From Phycisphaerae bacterium (GTDB taxonomy: Bacteria > Planctomycetota > Phycisphaerae > Phycisphaerales > UBA1924), in contig JAEUIW010000002.1 of NCBI GenBank assembly GCA_016794925.1, positions 248,001 through 312,000 on the forward strand: 64,000 nt of DNA. Reading direction: 5' to 3'. How positions within the stretch are numbered: position 1 is the stretch's first letter; the number at the start of each line of letters is the position of its first letter. A program made the translations under genes and the position numbers. The notes below the pieces were generated by a model. The model did not search any database. It saw nothing but the letters and a program-made list of their open reading frames with translations, and was not told where the DNA came from. Of this stretch, positions 42,271-51,198 are shown in pieces.

Positions 42271-43770
42271 TCATTTCGCCGGGACGAGGCGGATGACCTT
42301 GTCCGGCTCGTTGAGCGTGACGTACACCGTGCCGTCGGGGCCGCAGACCACGTCGCGGACCCGACCCAGCCCGTGCAGGAGTTCCTCGCGCTCGACCAGC
42401 CCGCCGCTCTTCACGCGGACGCGATCGACGTTGGCCCCGGAGAGTCCGCCCGCGAGCAGGTCGCCCCTCCAGGCGGGGAACGCGTCGCCGGTGACCAACC
42501 CGAGCCCGCACGCACCAATCGAAGGCAGCCAGCGATCCACCGGCATGACGATGCTCTTGCCCTCGGCCTCGCGCTCCAGATCAGGCCAGGGTGTACGGAA
42601 GGGAGCGCCGTTGTAGTTGATCCCGTGCGCCACGATGGGCCATCCGTAGTTGCGGCCCTTGAGAACGAGGTTCAGCTCGTCGCCGCCGCGAGGGCCGTGC
42701 TCCGTGTCCCACAAGTTGCCCTCTGAGTCGAAACAGGTGCCCTGCGGGTTGCGGTGGCCGAACGACCAGATTGACGGGTACGCGCCGCCGCCCACGGACA
42801 CGAAGGGGTTGTCGGACGGGATCGCGCCGGTGTCCTTTACGCGGTGGATCTTGCCGTTGGGACGGGTCAGGTCCTGGGCCATGTCCTGGTGGCCGCGCTC
42901 GCCGATGCCGAAGTACAGAATGGAAGAGTCCCCGGGATCAAACGCGAGCTTGCACCCGAAGTGCAAGCCGGTATTGAGGTAGTGCTCGGGACGGGCCTCG
43001 AACACCGTCTGCTGCTCCGTCCACATGACCGTGCCGCCGGAGGCCCTGAGCTTGCCGCGCACCACCTTGGTCATGCACTTCCTGCTGGCCCGATCGGAGG
43101 AAAGCGGATCAGCGAAGGCGAGGTACACCCAGCCGTTCGAGGCGTACTCGGGATGCACCTCGACGTCCATCATGCCCCCTTGTCCGTTCTCGATCGTCTC
43201 GGGTGTTCCCTCGATGGTGGTGAGCGTGCCGTCGCGCCACAGCACCACCGAACCCGGCCGGTTGGTGATCAGCATGCCCCGGGCGGGGCCGACGGGGACG
43301 AACGCCACGGACCAGGGAGTCTTGAGCCCCTTGTCCACCACGGTCTCGATGCGGAATTTCGCACGCGCGGACGCGTACACGCCGGCGGCGTCGGGCTTGG
43401 GGTCACCGTGAGTCTTGCGGTAGTCGGCGGCCTGCAGCTCGCGCAGGTAATTCACCAGGCCCCAGATCTGCGCGTCGGTGAGTGTCTGGCCGAAGGCCTC
43501 CATGCCACGGTCGGGCATTCCCGTCTTGATCGCATCGAAGAGGAAGCGGTCCTGCTTCACGCCGGAACCGTTGCCCCCCGCCGCCCCACCCTCGACACCG
43601 AACGTCGCATCGAGCAGCGTCCGGGTCCCCGCGCCGCCGCCCTGCCCGCGATCCCCGTGGCACTTGGCGCACATGTCCGTCCACATCTTGTCCACGCCTT
43701 GCGCCGACGACACGCGCGCGACGTACCCGAACGCCAGCACGCACGCGAGGATCCGGATTGATCGAGCCAT
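42271..43770 (-). CDS. Cytochrome c fused to a PQQ-type sugar dehydrogenase
   Basis: Product of 499 residues from ATG 43770. A signal peptide ending ARVSSA/QG exports it. Residues about 28-120 form a class I cytochrome c: CAKCH binds haem, and GMPDRGMEAFGQTLTD supplies the distal Met. The following 360 residues are a GSDH/Asd-type beta-propeller: TPWSVAFVP, RPGSVVLWRDG, GGMMDVEVHPEY, GIGERGHQDMAQDL, NGKIHRV, YPSIWSFGHRNPQG and GDELNLVLKGRNYGWP. Such enzymes oxidise aldoses or related alcohols in the periplasm and pass electrons to cytochrome. Haem domain first and propeller second is one of the known orders. Substrate unknown. Confidence 0.85.
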   Translation of the reverse strand: MARSIRILACVLAFGYVARVSSAQGVDKMWTDMCAKCHGDRGQGGGAGTRTLLDATFGVEGGAAGGNGSGVKQDRFLFDAIKTGMPDRGMEAFGQTLTDAQIWGLVNYLRELQAADYRKTHGDPKPDAAGVYASARAKFRIETVVDKGLKTPWSVAFVPVGPARGMLITNRPGSVVLWRDGTLTTIEGTPETIENGQGGMMDVEVHPEYASNGWVYLAFADPLSSDRASRKCMTKVVRGKLRASGGTVMWTEQQTVFEARPEHYLNTGLHFGCKLAFDPGDSSILYFGIGERGHQDMAQDLTRPNGKIHRVKDTGAIPSDNPFVSVGGGAYPSIWSFGHRNPQGTCFDSEGNLWDTEHGPRGGDELNLVLKGRNYGWPIVAHGINYNGAPFRTPWPDLEREAEGKSIVMPVDRWLPSIGACGLGLVTGDAFPAWRGDLLAGGLSGANVDRVRVKSGGLVEREELLHGLGRVRDVVCGPDGTVYVTLNEPDKVIRLVPAK

Positions 43771-43805
43771 CGCCGCCTCTCCTGATTCCGATTCCGTTCC
43801 GATCG

Positions 43806-44222
43806 TCACGACCTTCTGAGCAGCGCGGCCACACGCTCCCGGAGCGTCCGCTCGCTCAGGTCCTTCAACTCGCCGCAATCCAGCAGCACGCCGCGGCAGC
43901 GGGGACAGATCGACTCCAACACGTGCGGCTGGCCCGGATCGGGCCGGTCGATGAGCTCGGCCCCGTCACGCGGGCAATGCGTCGCGCCCAGCATGGTGAT
44001 TCCGGTGCCGTCCCCGAAGCGGCCGGCGTCCGCCCGCGCGGCCGCGCCCTTGATGGTCAGCAGGCGCTCCATCTCGCCCGCGTCCAGCCAGAGCGTGCCG
44101 CAGCCGGCGCAGCGGTCGATGAGCACCCCCCCGATCTGCTCTTTCTCCATGAGTCGACCGTCGCGCGGACAGCGCAGCTTGCGCTCACCGTGCGATGTTC
44201 CGGTCTGCGTCGCGTCCGCCAT
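43806..44222 (-). CDS. Protein with two TFIIB-type zinc ribbons
   Basis: Product of 138 residues from ATG 44222. Two zf-TFIIB units are visible: CPRDG...RCAGCGTLWLDAGEMERLL near residues 18-54 and CPRDG...ICPRCRGVLLDCGELKDL near residues 83-126. Each gives a CPxDG/CxxC four-Cys zinc site followed by the acidic-Gly-Glu helix typical of the family. Function is unknown in general. The gene lies 35 bases upstream of the sugar dehydrogenase on the same strand and is divergent from the dipeptidase gene, 56 bases away. Confidence 0.82.
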   Translation of the reverse strand: MADATQTGTSHGERKLRCPRDGRLMEKEQIGGVLIDRCAGCGTLWLDAGEMERLLTIKGAAARADAGRFGDGTGITMLGATHCPRDGAELIDRPDPGQPHVLESICPRCRGVLLDCGELKDLSERTLRERVAALLRRS

Positions 44223-44278
44223 GCCGAGACTATACCCGGGCGCGGGACCTGCGCCGACTCCGTCACTACGCTGTGCGC

Positions 44279-45409
44279 ATGCCCGCGGATCTGATCTTCG
44301 ACGCGCACCTGGACCTGGCCTGCCTGGCCGTCCGCGGAAGGGACATGACCACCTCGGTGGAGCGGGACGCGGCACCCTGGCCGCCCGCATCCGTGTCGCT
44401 GCCGGCCCTCGCCGCTGGGGGCGTGCGGTTCGCGCTCGCCACGATCTTCACCGAGCCGGTCGCAGCCGACGCCGCGACGGTGGGGCCGGAGCAGTACCGC
44501 TCCGGTGACACGGAAGGAGCGCATCGACGGGGGCGGGCTCAGTTGGAGGTCTACCTCACGTGGCGCGATCGAGGGCTGCTGGCGATCGACCTCCCGGCGT
44601 GCCTGCGCGCGGACGCATCGGTTGGTGAATTCCGCGGCGGGATGGGCGCGGCGCGCCCGATCCCGTTCCCGCTGGAGAAACGGATCGCTCGCTTGGGCCC
44701 GTCGCCGCCCTTGCACATCGGGCTGCTGATGGAAGGGGCGGATCCGGTCCGCGAACCGTCGGAGCTGTCCTGGTGGCACGAGCGCGGCGTCGGGACGATC
44801 GGCCTGACATGGGCGCGATCGTCGCGCTACGCGGGAGGCAACGCCGCACCGGACGGCCTGACGGACGCGGGCCGGCAACTCGTGCGCGAGATCGACCGCC
44901 TGAACATGACGCACGACGTGTCCCATCTGTCGGACCGATCATTCGCGGAACTGATCGAGCGGTCGGAGTTTCCCGGCGGCGTGGTCGCGTCTCACTCCAA
45001 CTGCCGAGCCCTGCTCGGAGACCACGCGAATCAGCGGCACCTTTCGGACGCGCAGATCCGACACGTGGTGGCCCGCGATGGTGTGATCGGGCTCAACCTG
45101 TACTCGAAATTTCTCGTCCCGGCCTCGCGGCCCGCGAACGGTGACGACGGGGAACCCGTGCGCGCGACGATCGCCGAGTGCCTTGCGCACGTGGATCACA
45201 TCTGCTCGCTGGCGGGCGACACCCGCCACGTCGGCCTCGGCTCCGACATGGACGGCGGCTTTGGGGCCGATCAACTCCCCGACGTGATCGACGGGCCGGG
45301 AGACCTCGCACGGCTGAGCGAGGGACTCTCCGAGCGCGGGTGGTCGGACGGCGACGTGGCAAACTTCGCGTGGCGAAACTGGGCCCGCTTCTACGCGCGT
45401 GAGTCGTAG
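44279..45409 (+). CDS. Membrane (renal-type) dipeptidase, peptidase family M19
   Basis: Product of 376 residues from ATG 44279. Metal ligands expected for M19 are in place: FDAHLDL (the H-x-D pair), LLMEGAD (bridging Glu), and His residues in DVSHLSD and ASHSNC. GSDMDGG is the conserved C-terminal Asp site. The enzyme hydrolyses dipeptides, including some with a D-residue. No signal peptide is seen, so it is probably cytoplasmic despite the family name. The last residues end a helix NFAWRNWARFY typical of the family. It is convergent with the M48 gene, 19 bases apart. Confidence 0.9.
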   Translation: MPADLIFDAHLDLACLAVRGRDMTTSVERDAAPWPPASVSLPALAAGGVRFALATIFTEPVAADAATVGPEQYRSGDTEGAHRRGRAQLEVYLTWRDRGLLAIDLPACLRADASVGEFRGGMGAARPIPFPLEKRIARLGPSPPLHIGLLMEGADPVREPSELSWWHERGVGTIGLTWARSSRYAGGNAAPDGLTDAGRQLVREIDRLNMTHDVSHLSDRSFAELIERSEFPGGVVASHSNCRALLGDHANQRHLSDAQIRHVVARDGVIGLNLYSKFLVPASRPANGDDGEPVRATIAECLAHVDHICSLAGDTRHVGLGSDMDGGFGADQLPDVIDGPGDLARLSEGLSERGWSDGDVANFAWRNWARFYARES

Positions 45410-45428
45410 CGCCGGCGTGAAGTTCCGC

Positions 45429-46376
45429 TCAAGGTCGCGCGGCGTTGCCGTGCGACGCGGGGGCGCAATGCACGCACCAGATCTCCGCGCCGGGCGCTCC
45501 CGCGTACGCCAACCCGAACTCCACGTTCCCGTCGCGATGCAAGGCGGGCGGGAGCGCCGCCATGCGCTTCAGGAAGCGATCGCGGAAACGGTCCTCGAAA
45601 AGCTGGTACTCGGGATTGTTCACGGTGTGCTGATAGTACTTGGCCATTCGATTCTTCAACTCGGCGATCCGTTTCTCGGAGGGCGGGTGCGTGGAGAGAA
45701 TCTCGGGCGGGCGGCTGCCCCCACCCTCGGTCGAGGCCTTGAGGAGGATCTCCTGCACCTGGATGGCGCCGACCGGGTTGTACTTGAGTTTCTCCATGTA
45801 ACGCATGCCGAGCCGGTCCGCCTCGATCTCCTGATCGCGAGAAAAACTGAGAGAGACGAGCTGGCCAACCTGCGAGCCGGCATCCTCAGCGCCCGCCGCC
45901 GCGCCCAGAAGCGTGCCGAGCCCCACCGCGATGGTGGACTGGCCCATGCGTTCGTTGGTGTGGCGAGCGGTGACATGGCCGATCTCATGGCCAACGACCG
46001 CGGCGAGCTGCGCCTCGTTGGTCATGCGGGCCGCCAGACCGCGCGAGACAAACACCTTGCCGCCGGGGAGCGCGAAGGCGTTGATCACGTCCGAATCGAG
46101 CAGCGTGAATTCCCATGGCAGGCTGGGATTGTCGGCCTCGGTCACGGCGGCGAGCTTGCGGCCGATGTCGGCGACGTACCCCTGCAGGTCGGCGTTCTTG
46201 ACCTTGCCGCCAAACTCCTTGGTGAGTTCCGGCATGGCCTGTGCGCCCATCGCGATTTCCTCATCGCGGGAATAGATCGCGAGTTGGCTGCGCCCGGTCG
46301 TGGGGTTGGTCGTGCAGCCCGAAAGGACTGACGCGAACAGAATCGCGCCTGCCAAAGCTGTGCGCCTGCCGATCAT
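45429..46376 (-). CDS. M48-family metalloprotease lipoprotein
   Basis: Product of 315 residues from ATG 46376, with GGAG upstream. The signal is MIGRRTALAGAILFASVLSG ending at lipobox Cys21, followed by TTNPTTGRSQL, a motif usual after the Cys in this subfamily. The zinc site is VVGHEIGHVTARH, and the third ligand Glu is in EIEADRLGMRYM. A C-terminal STHPPSEKRI motif is also standard. BepA/LoiP-type relatives are periplasmic proteases or chaperones for outer-membrane proteins. The gene is alone between convergent and divergent neighbours. Confidence 0.9.
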   Translation of the reverse strand: MIGRRTALAGAILFASVLSGCTTNPTTGRSQLAIYSRDEEIAMGAQAMPELTKEFGGKVKNADLQGYVADIGRKLAAVTEADNPSLPWEFTLLDSDVINAFALPGGKVFVSRGLAARMTNEAQLAAVVGHEIGHVTARHTNERMGQSTIAVGLGTLLGAAAGAEDAGSQVGQLVSLSFSRDQEIEADRLGMRYMEKLKYNPVGAIQVQEILLKASTEGGGSRPPEILSTHPPSEKRIAELKNRMAKYYQHTVNNPEYQLFEDRFRDRFLKRMAALPPALHRDGNVEFGLAYAGAPGAEIWCVHCAPASHGNAARP

Positions 46377-46492
46377 GCAAGGTCTCCACGTTGAGTTGCG
46401 TTTGACATGAGCCCCGTGAGGAGCGTATCTGCTCAGCATCGTCTGTACTGCTCCCCGCGAGCGGAGGATCGATGTCGCGCTACCATTGAGCG

Positions 46493-47293
46493 ATGCCGTC
46501 GTCAGGCGAAAAAGGTCCTATAACCGAATCTCCGACTGTCTGGGACCCAACTCGTCTTCAGGATCCTCATGCCACTGCGGACAAGCACGAGCGCGTGCGC
46601 GGCATGTTCGGCCAGATCGCGGAGCGGTACGACCTGAACAACCGGCTGCACTCGCTGTGGCGCGACCAGGCGTGGCGGCGATTCGCGGTTCGGCAGGCTC
46701 GTCTGGGACCGACTGACGAGGTCCTGGACGTGGCGTGCGGGACCGGGGACCTGACGAGGGCATTCGCGGAGGCCGCTCCACCGCCACGACGAGTGGTGGG
46801 ATTGGATTTCACGCCCGAGATGCTGCTTGTGGCGGAGCGGAAGCGACGGTCCGGGCGCGGGACGTGGCCGGAGCGATGTTCCTATCAGCAGGGCGATGCG
46901 CAGTTTTTGCCCTTTCCGGATTCGTCGTTCGATGTGGTTTCGATCGCCTTTGGCATCCGCAACGTGGCCGATCCGAGGCGGGCGCTGCGTGAATTTGCGC
47001 GCGTGATTCGGCCGGGGGGAAGGCTGATCGTGCTGGAGTTCGGCGTGCCGCGTCTGGCGCTGGTTCGGTGGTTCAACGCGTTGTATTGCACGCGCGTGAT
47101 GCCTCGGACGGCGGCCTGGCTGGCAGGTGATCGTTCCGGGGCGTACCGGTACTTGCCCGCTTCTGTGGCGACATTCCCTGATCAAGTTGGACTCGCCGCG
47201 ATGATGCGAGATGAGACGGGATGGCCTCAAGTGGAGAGCCACGGGTTGAGTCTGGGAATCTGCTACTGCCATCGTGCAATCCGGCCTCAATGA
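46493..47293 (+). CDS. ubiE: UbiE/MenG (demethylmenaquinone/ubiquinone C-methyltransferase)
   Basis: Product of 266 residues. After a polar N-terminus of about 30 residues the domain starts at VRGMFGQIAERYDLNNRLHS, the UbiE signature. It has the SAM site VLDVACGTGDLT, GDAQFLPFPDSSFDVV, the AFGIRNV motif, RVIRPGGRLIVLEF and the second UbiE signature YRYLPASVATFPDQ. It methylates the quinone ring in menaquinone or ubiquinone synthesis. No other quinone gene is adjacent, so which quinone is made cannot be told. Confidence 0.92.
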   Translation: MPSSGEKGPITESPTVWDPTRLQDPHATADKHERVRGMFGQIAERYDLNNRLHSLWRDQAWRRFAVRQARLGPTDEVLDVACGTGDLTRAFAEAAPPPRRVVGLDFTPEMLLVAERKRRSGRGTWPERCSYQQGDAQFLPFPDSSFDVVSIAFGIRNVADPRRALREFARVIRPGGRLIVLEFGVPRLALVRWFNALYCTRVMPRTAAWLAGDRSGAYRYLPASVATFPDQVGLAAMMRDETGWPQVESHGLSLGICYCHRAIRPQ

Positions 47294-47549
47294 TGTTATT
47301 GGACAGAACAATCGAGATATCGGACTACACTAGAGCATCGAAAATAGTTATAGGACGATCAGTATTGCCCATTTGGTGGTTCGAAATGGTTCGAAGCGGA
47401 TTGCATGGATTCGGGGTTGATGGGTTCGATAGAGCAGACGCCGGGAAGAAAATCGCGCCGGCACCGGAGCGGCGGACTCCGGATTTTCAAACCAGTGCTC
47501 GGGCCCCGGAGGAGCCGGGGCACGATACGACCTTCGTGGAGCCAGACCC
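47294..47549 (+). other. AT-richer intergenic region with 9-bp tandem repeat
   Basis: These 256 bases contain no convincing gene. TGGTTCGAA occurs at 47377-47385 and 47387-47395, exactly 10 bp apart, one helical turn. The first half is much less GC-rich than its surroundings. A TTGGAC/TACACT pair exists at 47299-47304 and 47326-47331, but the 21-base spacer is too long for a normal promoter. Confidence 0.4.
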
Positions 47550-48278
47550 GTGACCGACACGACTTCAGTCGAGCAGTTGTTCGAGATCCTGATCAGCGGC
47601 GACCGTCCCGCGGCGCGCCAGTACATCGAGGGCGTGCTGGCTCGAGGTGCGACGGCCGAATCGCTGGTGACCGGCCTTTTCTGGCCGACGTACGAGTTGA
47701 TCGAACGGCTGTTCCGACAGGATCAGCTCTGCACAATGAGCCACCACTTCGCGATGCGGCTGCTGCGGGTGCTGGTGGACCAGAACGCGGGCCGGCTGTC
47801 GTTCGAGCCCAGCCGCGGCAAGACCGTGCTGGTCGCGTGCGGGAGCAACGAGGCGTGCGACATGGGGGCGCAGATGGCGGTGGATCTTCTGGAGTGCGCG
47901 GGCTTCACGGTGCAATTCGCGGGGGGCGGGATCGCGGGCGACGAGATCCTGGGCCGGGTGAACGAGACCAAGCCCGATGTGCTGCTGATGTTCTGCTCCG
48001 CGCCCACGGACCTTCCTGACATCCGCCAGTTGATCGACACGATCCGCGAGATCAACGCGTGCCCGCACCTGCAGATCGCGGTGGGCGGGGGCGTGTTCAA
48101 CCGGGCCGAGGGCCTGGCGGAGGAGATCGGGGCCGACGTCTGGTCCAAGACGCCGCTGGACATGGTCGAGACGATCATCGCGGAACCGGAACGGCGCGCC
48201 ACGGCCTCGCAGCGAACGGTCGGGAAGAACCAGCGGAAGCCATCGAGCGCAACGGGCTCGCAGCGCGCGGCCGCCTGA
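47550..48278 (+). CDS. B12-binding-domain protein without the canonical cobalt-ligating His
   Basis: Product of 242 residues from a GTG with GGAG 8 bases upstream. The N-terminal helical bundle (residues 1-85), including LFWPTYELIERLFRQDQL and SHHFAMRLLRVL, resembles the B12-binding_2 cap of CarH/MetH-like proteins. The Rossmann domain follows: KTVLVACGSN, ECAGFTVQFAGG, VLLMFCSAPTDL, LQIAVGGGVFN. Where the family has D-x-H-x-x-G, this protein has E101-A-C103-D-M-G, so the axial His is a Cys. It may bind cobalamin base-on, another tetrapyrrole or nothing. There is no HTH, so it would need a partner to act in gene control. A terminator follows. Confidence 0.72.
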   Translation: MTDTTSVEQLFEILISGDRPAARQYIEGVLARGATAESLVTGLFWPTYELIERLFRQDQLCTMSHHFAMRLLRVLVDQNAGRLSFEPSRGKTVLVACGSNEACDMGAQMAVDLLECAGFTVQFAGGGIAGDEILGRVNETKPDVLLMFCSAPTDLPDIRQLIDTIREINACPHLQIAVGGGVFNRAEGLAEEIGADVWSKTPLDMVETIIAEPERRATASQRTVGKNQRKPSSATGSQRAAA

Positions 48279-48320
48279 CGCCCACGCGATCGCACTCGCT
48301 TCCGAGTCGGTCCACCCTCA

Positions 48321-48344
48321 CCCCGCGGAGCACGCGGGGTTTTT
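48321..48344 (+). terminator. Intrinsic terminator after the B12-domain gene
   Basis: Stem CCCCGCG/CGCGGGG (48321-48327 with 48333-48339), loop GAGCA, then five T residues. It lies 42 bases after the stop. Confidence 0.88.
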
Positions 48345-48392
48345 CGTTGCTCGGAGCTGGCGTCGTGCGAACGGGCCGGGCTCGTGACGGCA

Positions 48393-49958
48393 TCAGCGCT
48401 GCGGGAGTGGCGCGGGCTTGGGGCCGAGGGGCGGACGCTTGGCGCCGGTGCGTTCACGGAGGCGGATGGAGTCGAGGCCGAGCTTGAAGCCGGCGGAGTT
48501 GGGATTGGCGGAGACGCACTCGAGTCGGAGCGTGTGGGAGCCAGGGGGGAGGGGCGCGTCGCCGACGGCGCGGGGCCGAACTTCGACACGGGGAGCGTAC
48601 AGGTCGTCGGGCGGACCGTATGGGCCGCCGTCGAGAGAGACCTGGTACGTGCCAAAGTCGTAGGAGTGCGTGAGCGAGAGGATCAGCATGCGGGGGCGAT
48701 CGGCGGGAACGTTGAAGGTAACTTCGAGCGAAGCGCCGACGCCCTGACCGTCGAAGAAGAGCTGACCGTCACCGATCCAGAGGGTGCCGGCCTGAAGAGA
48801 AACGGCGCCCATCTCCGCCTTGGCGGACGGCAACAGGTCCTTTCCCTGTACGACGACGTCGATGGCGGGCAAGCGGCGCTGGGCGGCCGAGGGAAGCGTG
48901 GCGAACCTCTTGGGCTTGCCGCGCTGGTACCAGAACGCAACGGTGGCGAAGTCGTCGTTGCGTTCAACGTGGCCGTTGACGAGGCCGGTGGTGGTCTCGT
49001 CCGCGGACATCCAGCCCTTATGCTCAAGGACGAAACGAAGGGAACGGGTAAACCGGACGGGATCTTCGAGATGCCAGCGGTACATGGTGCCGGCGTCGCC
49101 CAGATCGCCGAGCCAACCGTCGAGCTGCGTCACGCCGAAGGACGGGAAGGACTGCCGCTCCATGCCCCAGGCATTGAGGAAATAGTCTTCGGTGCCCGTG
49201 CCCCATATGGTGGGCTCGGCCTCACCATCGAAATAGAACTTGTCGTCACCCTCGCCGAACCACTGGGGTGAACGGGACCGGACGGAGAGAACCGTTCCGA
49301 CGTAGTGGCCGCCGCCGTCGGGCGCTTCGATATCGGCGACCAGGTAGTCGTCGCCGGAGTTGCACGGGAATTCCTGGCGGTACTGCGCGCAGAAATAGGC
49401 GGAGTCGGGCGGAGGTGTCTCGCGGGTGTAGTCGACGTGGTAGTAGAACGCGGCGAGGGGGCGGGCGCTCTCGTTGGTGACGGTGACGCGAGCGGACTTG
49501 AAGAACGGCATGGTCCAGAAGCAGTTGTACGAGTCTCCCGCGACACCCTGGACCTGAACCGGGACGGAGTTGACCTCGGCGCGACGGCCGAACCCGCAGG
49601 CAAAGAAATCGCCCAGCGGGGCCTCGACGGCGGGCTCGTCCTGACCGTCCCAGTACATGCGGAGCACGATCTCGGAGGGATCGGCGCAGCCTTCGCTGGA
49701 GATCCAAGACGGTGAAGACTCGGGAAACGTCAGCCAGATGTGGCGGATGACCCCCGGGCATCCGATATCGGCGATGGTCAGGGTGTCGCCGGGCTTGATC
49801 CAGCGATTGTCGCGATTGGACCAGTCTTCGGGCGCGGCGGAGGATGCACGCGCGGAACGGGCCTCGCGGACACGGGAGAGGGTGTCGAGTGATTGGGCGT
49901 GGGCGGTGGACGCGAGAATCGGGCTCGCGAATGCCAAGGCGAGTGACATGGCACGCAT
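48393..49958 (-). CDS. Secreted DUF2961-family protein
   Basis: Product of 521 residues from ATG 49958, preceded by GGAGGAT. A signal peptide (LALAFASPILASTAHA/Q) precedes a beta-rich protein with the DUF2961 features: NRDNRWIKPGDTLTIADI, GVIRHIWLTFPE, RMYWDGQDEPAVEAPLGDFF, AFYYHVDYT and the GTGTEDYFLNAWG motif. It ends in a C-terminal carbohydrate-binding-like lobe. DUF2961 proteins are common in polysaccharide-degrading bacteria, and several have been shown or proposed to be glycosidases. Together with the GH43-like lipoprotein just upstream it may act on an alpha-linked polysaccharide. Confidence 0.83.
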   Translation of the reverse strand: MRAMSLALAFASPILASTAHAQSLDTLSRVREARSARASSAAPEDWSNRDNRWIKPGDTLTIADIGCPGVIRHIWLTFPESSPSWISSEGCADPSEIVLRMYWDGQDEPAVEAPLGDFFACGFGRRAEVNSVPVQVQGVAGDSYNCFWTMPFFKSARVTVTNESARPLAAFYYHVDYTRETPPPDSAYFCAQYRQEFPCNSGDDYLVADIEAPDGGGHYVGTVLSVRSRSPQWFGEGDDKFYFDGEAEPTIWGTGTEDYFLNAWGMERQSFPSFGVTQLDGWLGDLGDAGTMYRWHLEDPVRFTRSLRFVLEHKGWMSADETTTGLVNGHVERNDDFATVAFWYQRGKPKRFATLPSAAQRRLPAIDVVVQGKDLLPSAKAEMGAVSLQAGTLWIGDGQLFFDGQGVGASLEVTFNVPADRPRMLILSLTHSYDFGTYQVSLDGGPYGPPDDLYAPRVEVRPRAVGDAPLPPGSHTLRLECVSANPNSAGFKLGLDSIRLRERTGAKRPPLGPKPAPLPQR

Positions 49959-50059
49959 GAGATATCCTCCGGCAAGGGAGCGGTCAGGATACCAGTTGCG
50001 GGGGCCGGACAGAGGCGCCCCGCGCGGAGCGACGTCGATCGGCGAAGGGGCGAGTGAGG

Positions 50060-51058
50060 CTACCTGGCGCCGCTGGTCTTGCCCAGGCGAGCCGCGACGT
50101 CCGGCGGAATCTGGATGAACGTGCCGTGGCGCGCTCGGGGCGGGAAGGACATGAGCTTCGAGACGTCGTCCCAGCCCTGATAGTCCTCGGTGCGTATCGC
50201 CCCGTACCGGCCGGCGCGGTACTCGTCGAAATACACGATGTCGCGTGAGCCGACGTGAAGCACGGCGGGCGCTTCGACGCGATGGACCGTGAGGGCATCC
50301 GAGATCCGGCCCCACGGGCCGAATGGAGTGGGACCGGAGGTCAAGCGGAGTTGCTTCTTGTCCGGAGTATCGCGCTCGTCCTTGAAGAGCAGCCGCCAGC
50401 CGGAGCCGGTCCTGGCGAAGGCCGGGTCAATGACGGGGTAACCGGGATCGAGGAGGAGCCGAGGGGGATCGAAGCGAATCCAGTCACGCGTGGTGGTGGC
50501 GTACAAACGGTGATTGGCCTTGGCGAGATTCGTGGTTTCCTCGAAGCAACCCGAGACCTGGGATGACCACGCGATGATCCAGCGTTGATCGGCCTCGTCG
50601 TAGGCAACCTCCGGAGCCCAGCAGGCGGATGTGCCGGGTGTGAATTCCATGATCCGAATCGCGCGCACGGGGGACCACGAGAAAAGGTCCGGGGAAGATG
50701 CGTAGCCGATCGCGTCGGGCCCGCCGCCCGTGAAGACCATGTGATAGATGCCGTCGGGCCCGCGGGCAATACTGGGATCGCGGAGACCAAAGGAAGAGAC
50801 CATGAGTGGAGCGCCGGAGTTGCCGGGCGTCCACTGATATCCGTCACTGCTGATGGCGACGTAGAGCCCCGCGTCTTCCTCCTTGAAGTACAGGAAGGCG
50901 AACGCGGTGCTGGCGGGGAGCGTCTCGGGACCGCTCACGAGCACCGGCAGCGTGCGCTGGATCTTGTGTATTTCGGAATGAAACTCGTCATCATCGAGGA
51001 GTGCGCACCCGGCAAGGAACGGGACGAGCGCGAGCACACCGAGTCGCGACGCGGTCAT
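50060..51058 (-). CDS. Glycoside hydrolase family 43-like lipoprotein
   Basis: Product of 332 residues. ATG 51058 gives the lipoprotein signal MTASRLGVLALVPFLAGC with Cys18. The mature protein has five-bladed-propeller repeats with the usual Asp/Ser-x-D-G and RDPSI signatures: YVAISSDGYQWTP, SFGLRDPSIARGPDGIYHMVF, SACWAPEVAYDEADQRWIIAWS, YPVIDPAFARTGSGW and HVGSRDIVYFDEY. The WAPEV and D-P-S/A patterns are typical of GH43/GH117-type arabinanase or galactosidase relatives. Catalytic residues cannot be fixed by eye. It precedes the DUF2961 gene by 101 bases on the same strand. Confidence 0.75.
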   Translation of the reverse strand: MTASRLGVLALVPFLAGCALLDDDEFHSEIHKIQRTLPVLVSGPETLPASTAFAFLYFKEEDAGLYVAISSDGYQWTPGNSGAPLMVSSFGLRDPSIARGPDGIYHMVFTGGGPDAIGYASSPDLFSWSPVRAIRIMEFTPGTSACWAPEVAYDEADQRWIIAWSSQVSGCFEETTNLAKANHRLYATTTRDWIRFDPPRLLLDPGYPVIDPAFARTGSGWRLLFKDERDTPDKKQLRLTSGPTPFGPWGRISDALTVHRVEAPAVLHVGSRDIVYFDEYRAGRYGAIRTEDYQGWDDVSKLMSFPPRARHGTFIQIPPDVAARLGKTSGAR

Positions 51059-51198
51059 GCGATCATGATAACTACGCAGCCGACGGAGCGTTCGTCCGCA
51101 CCGCCGCCCACGACGAAGAACGCGTTGGTTCATAACGACAGTTGATATCGCTCGCCCACGTTCGTGCCACCACGCCGGGGCGTCCGAACGAACCCCGG

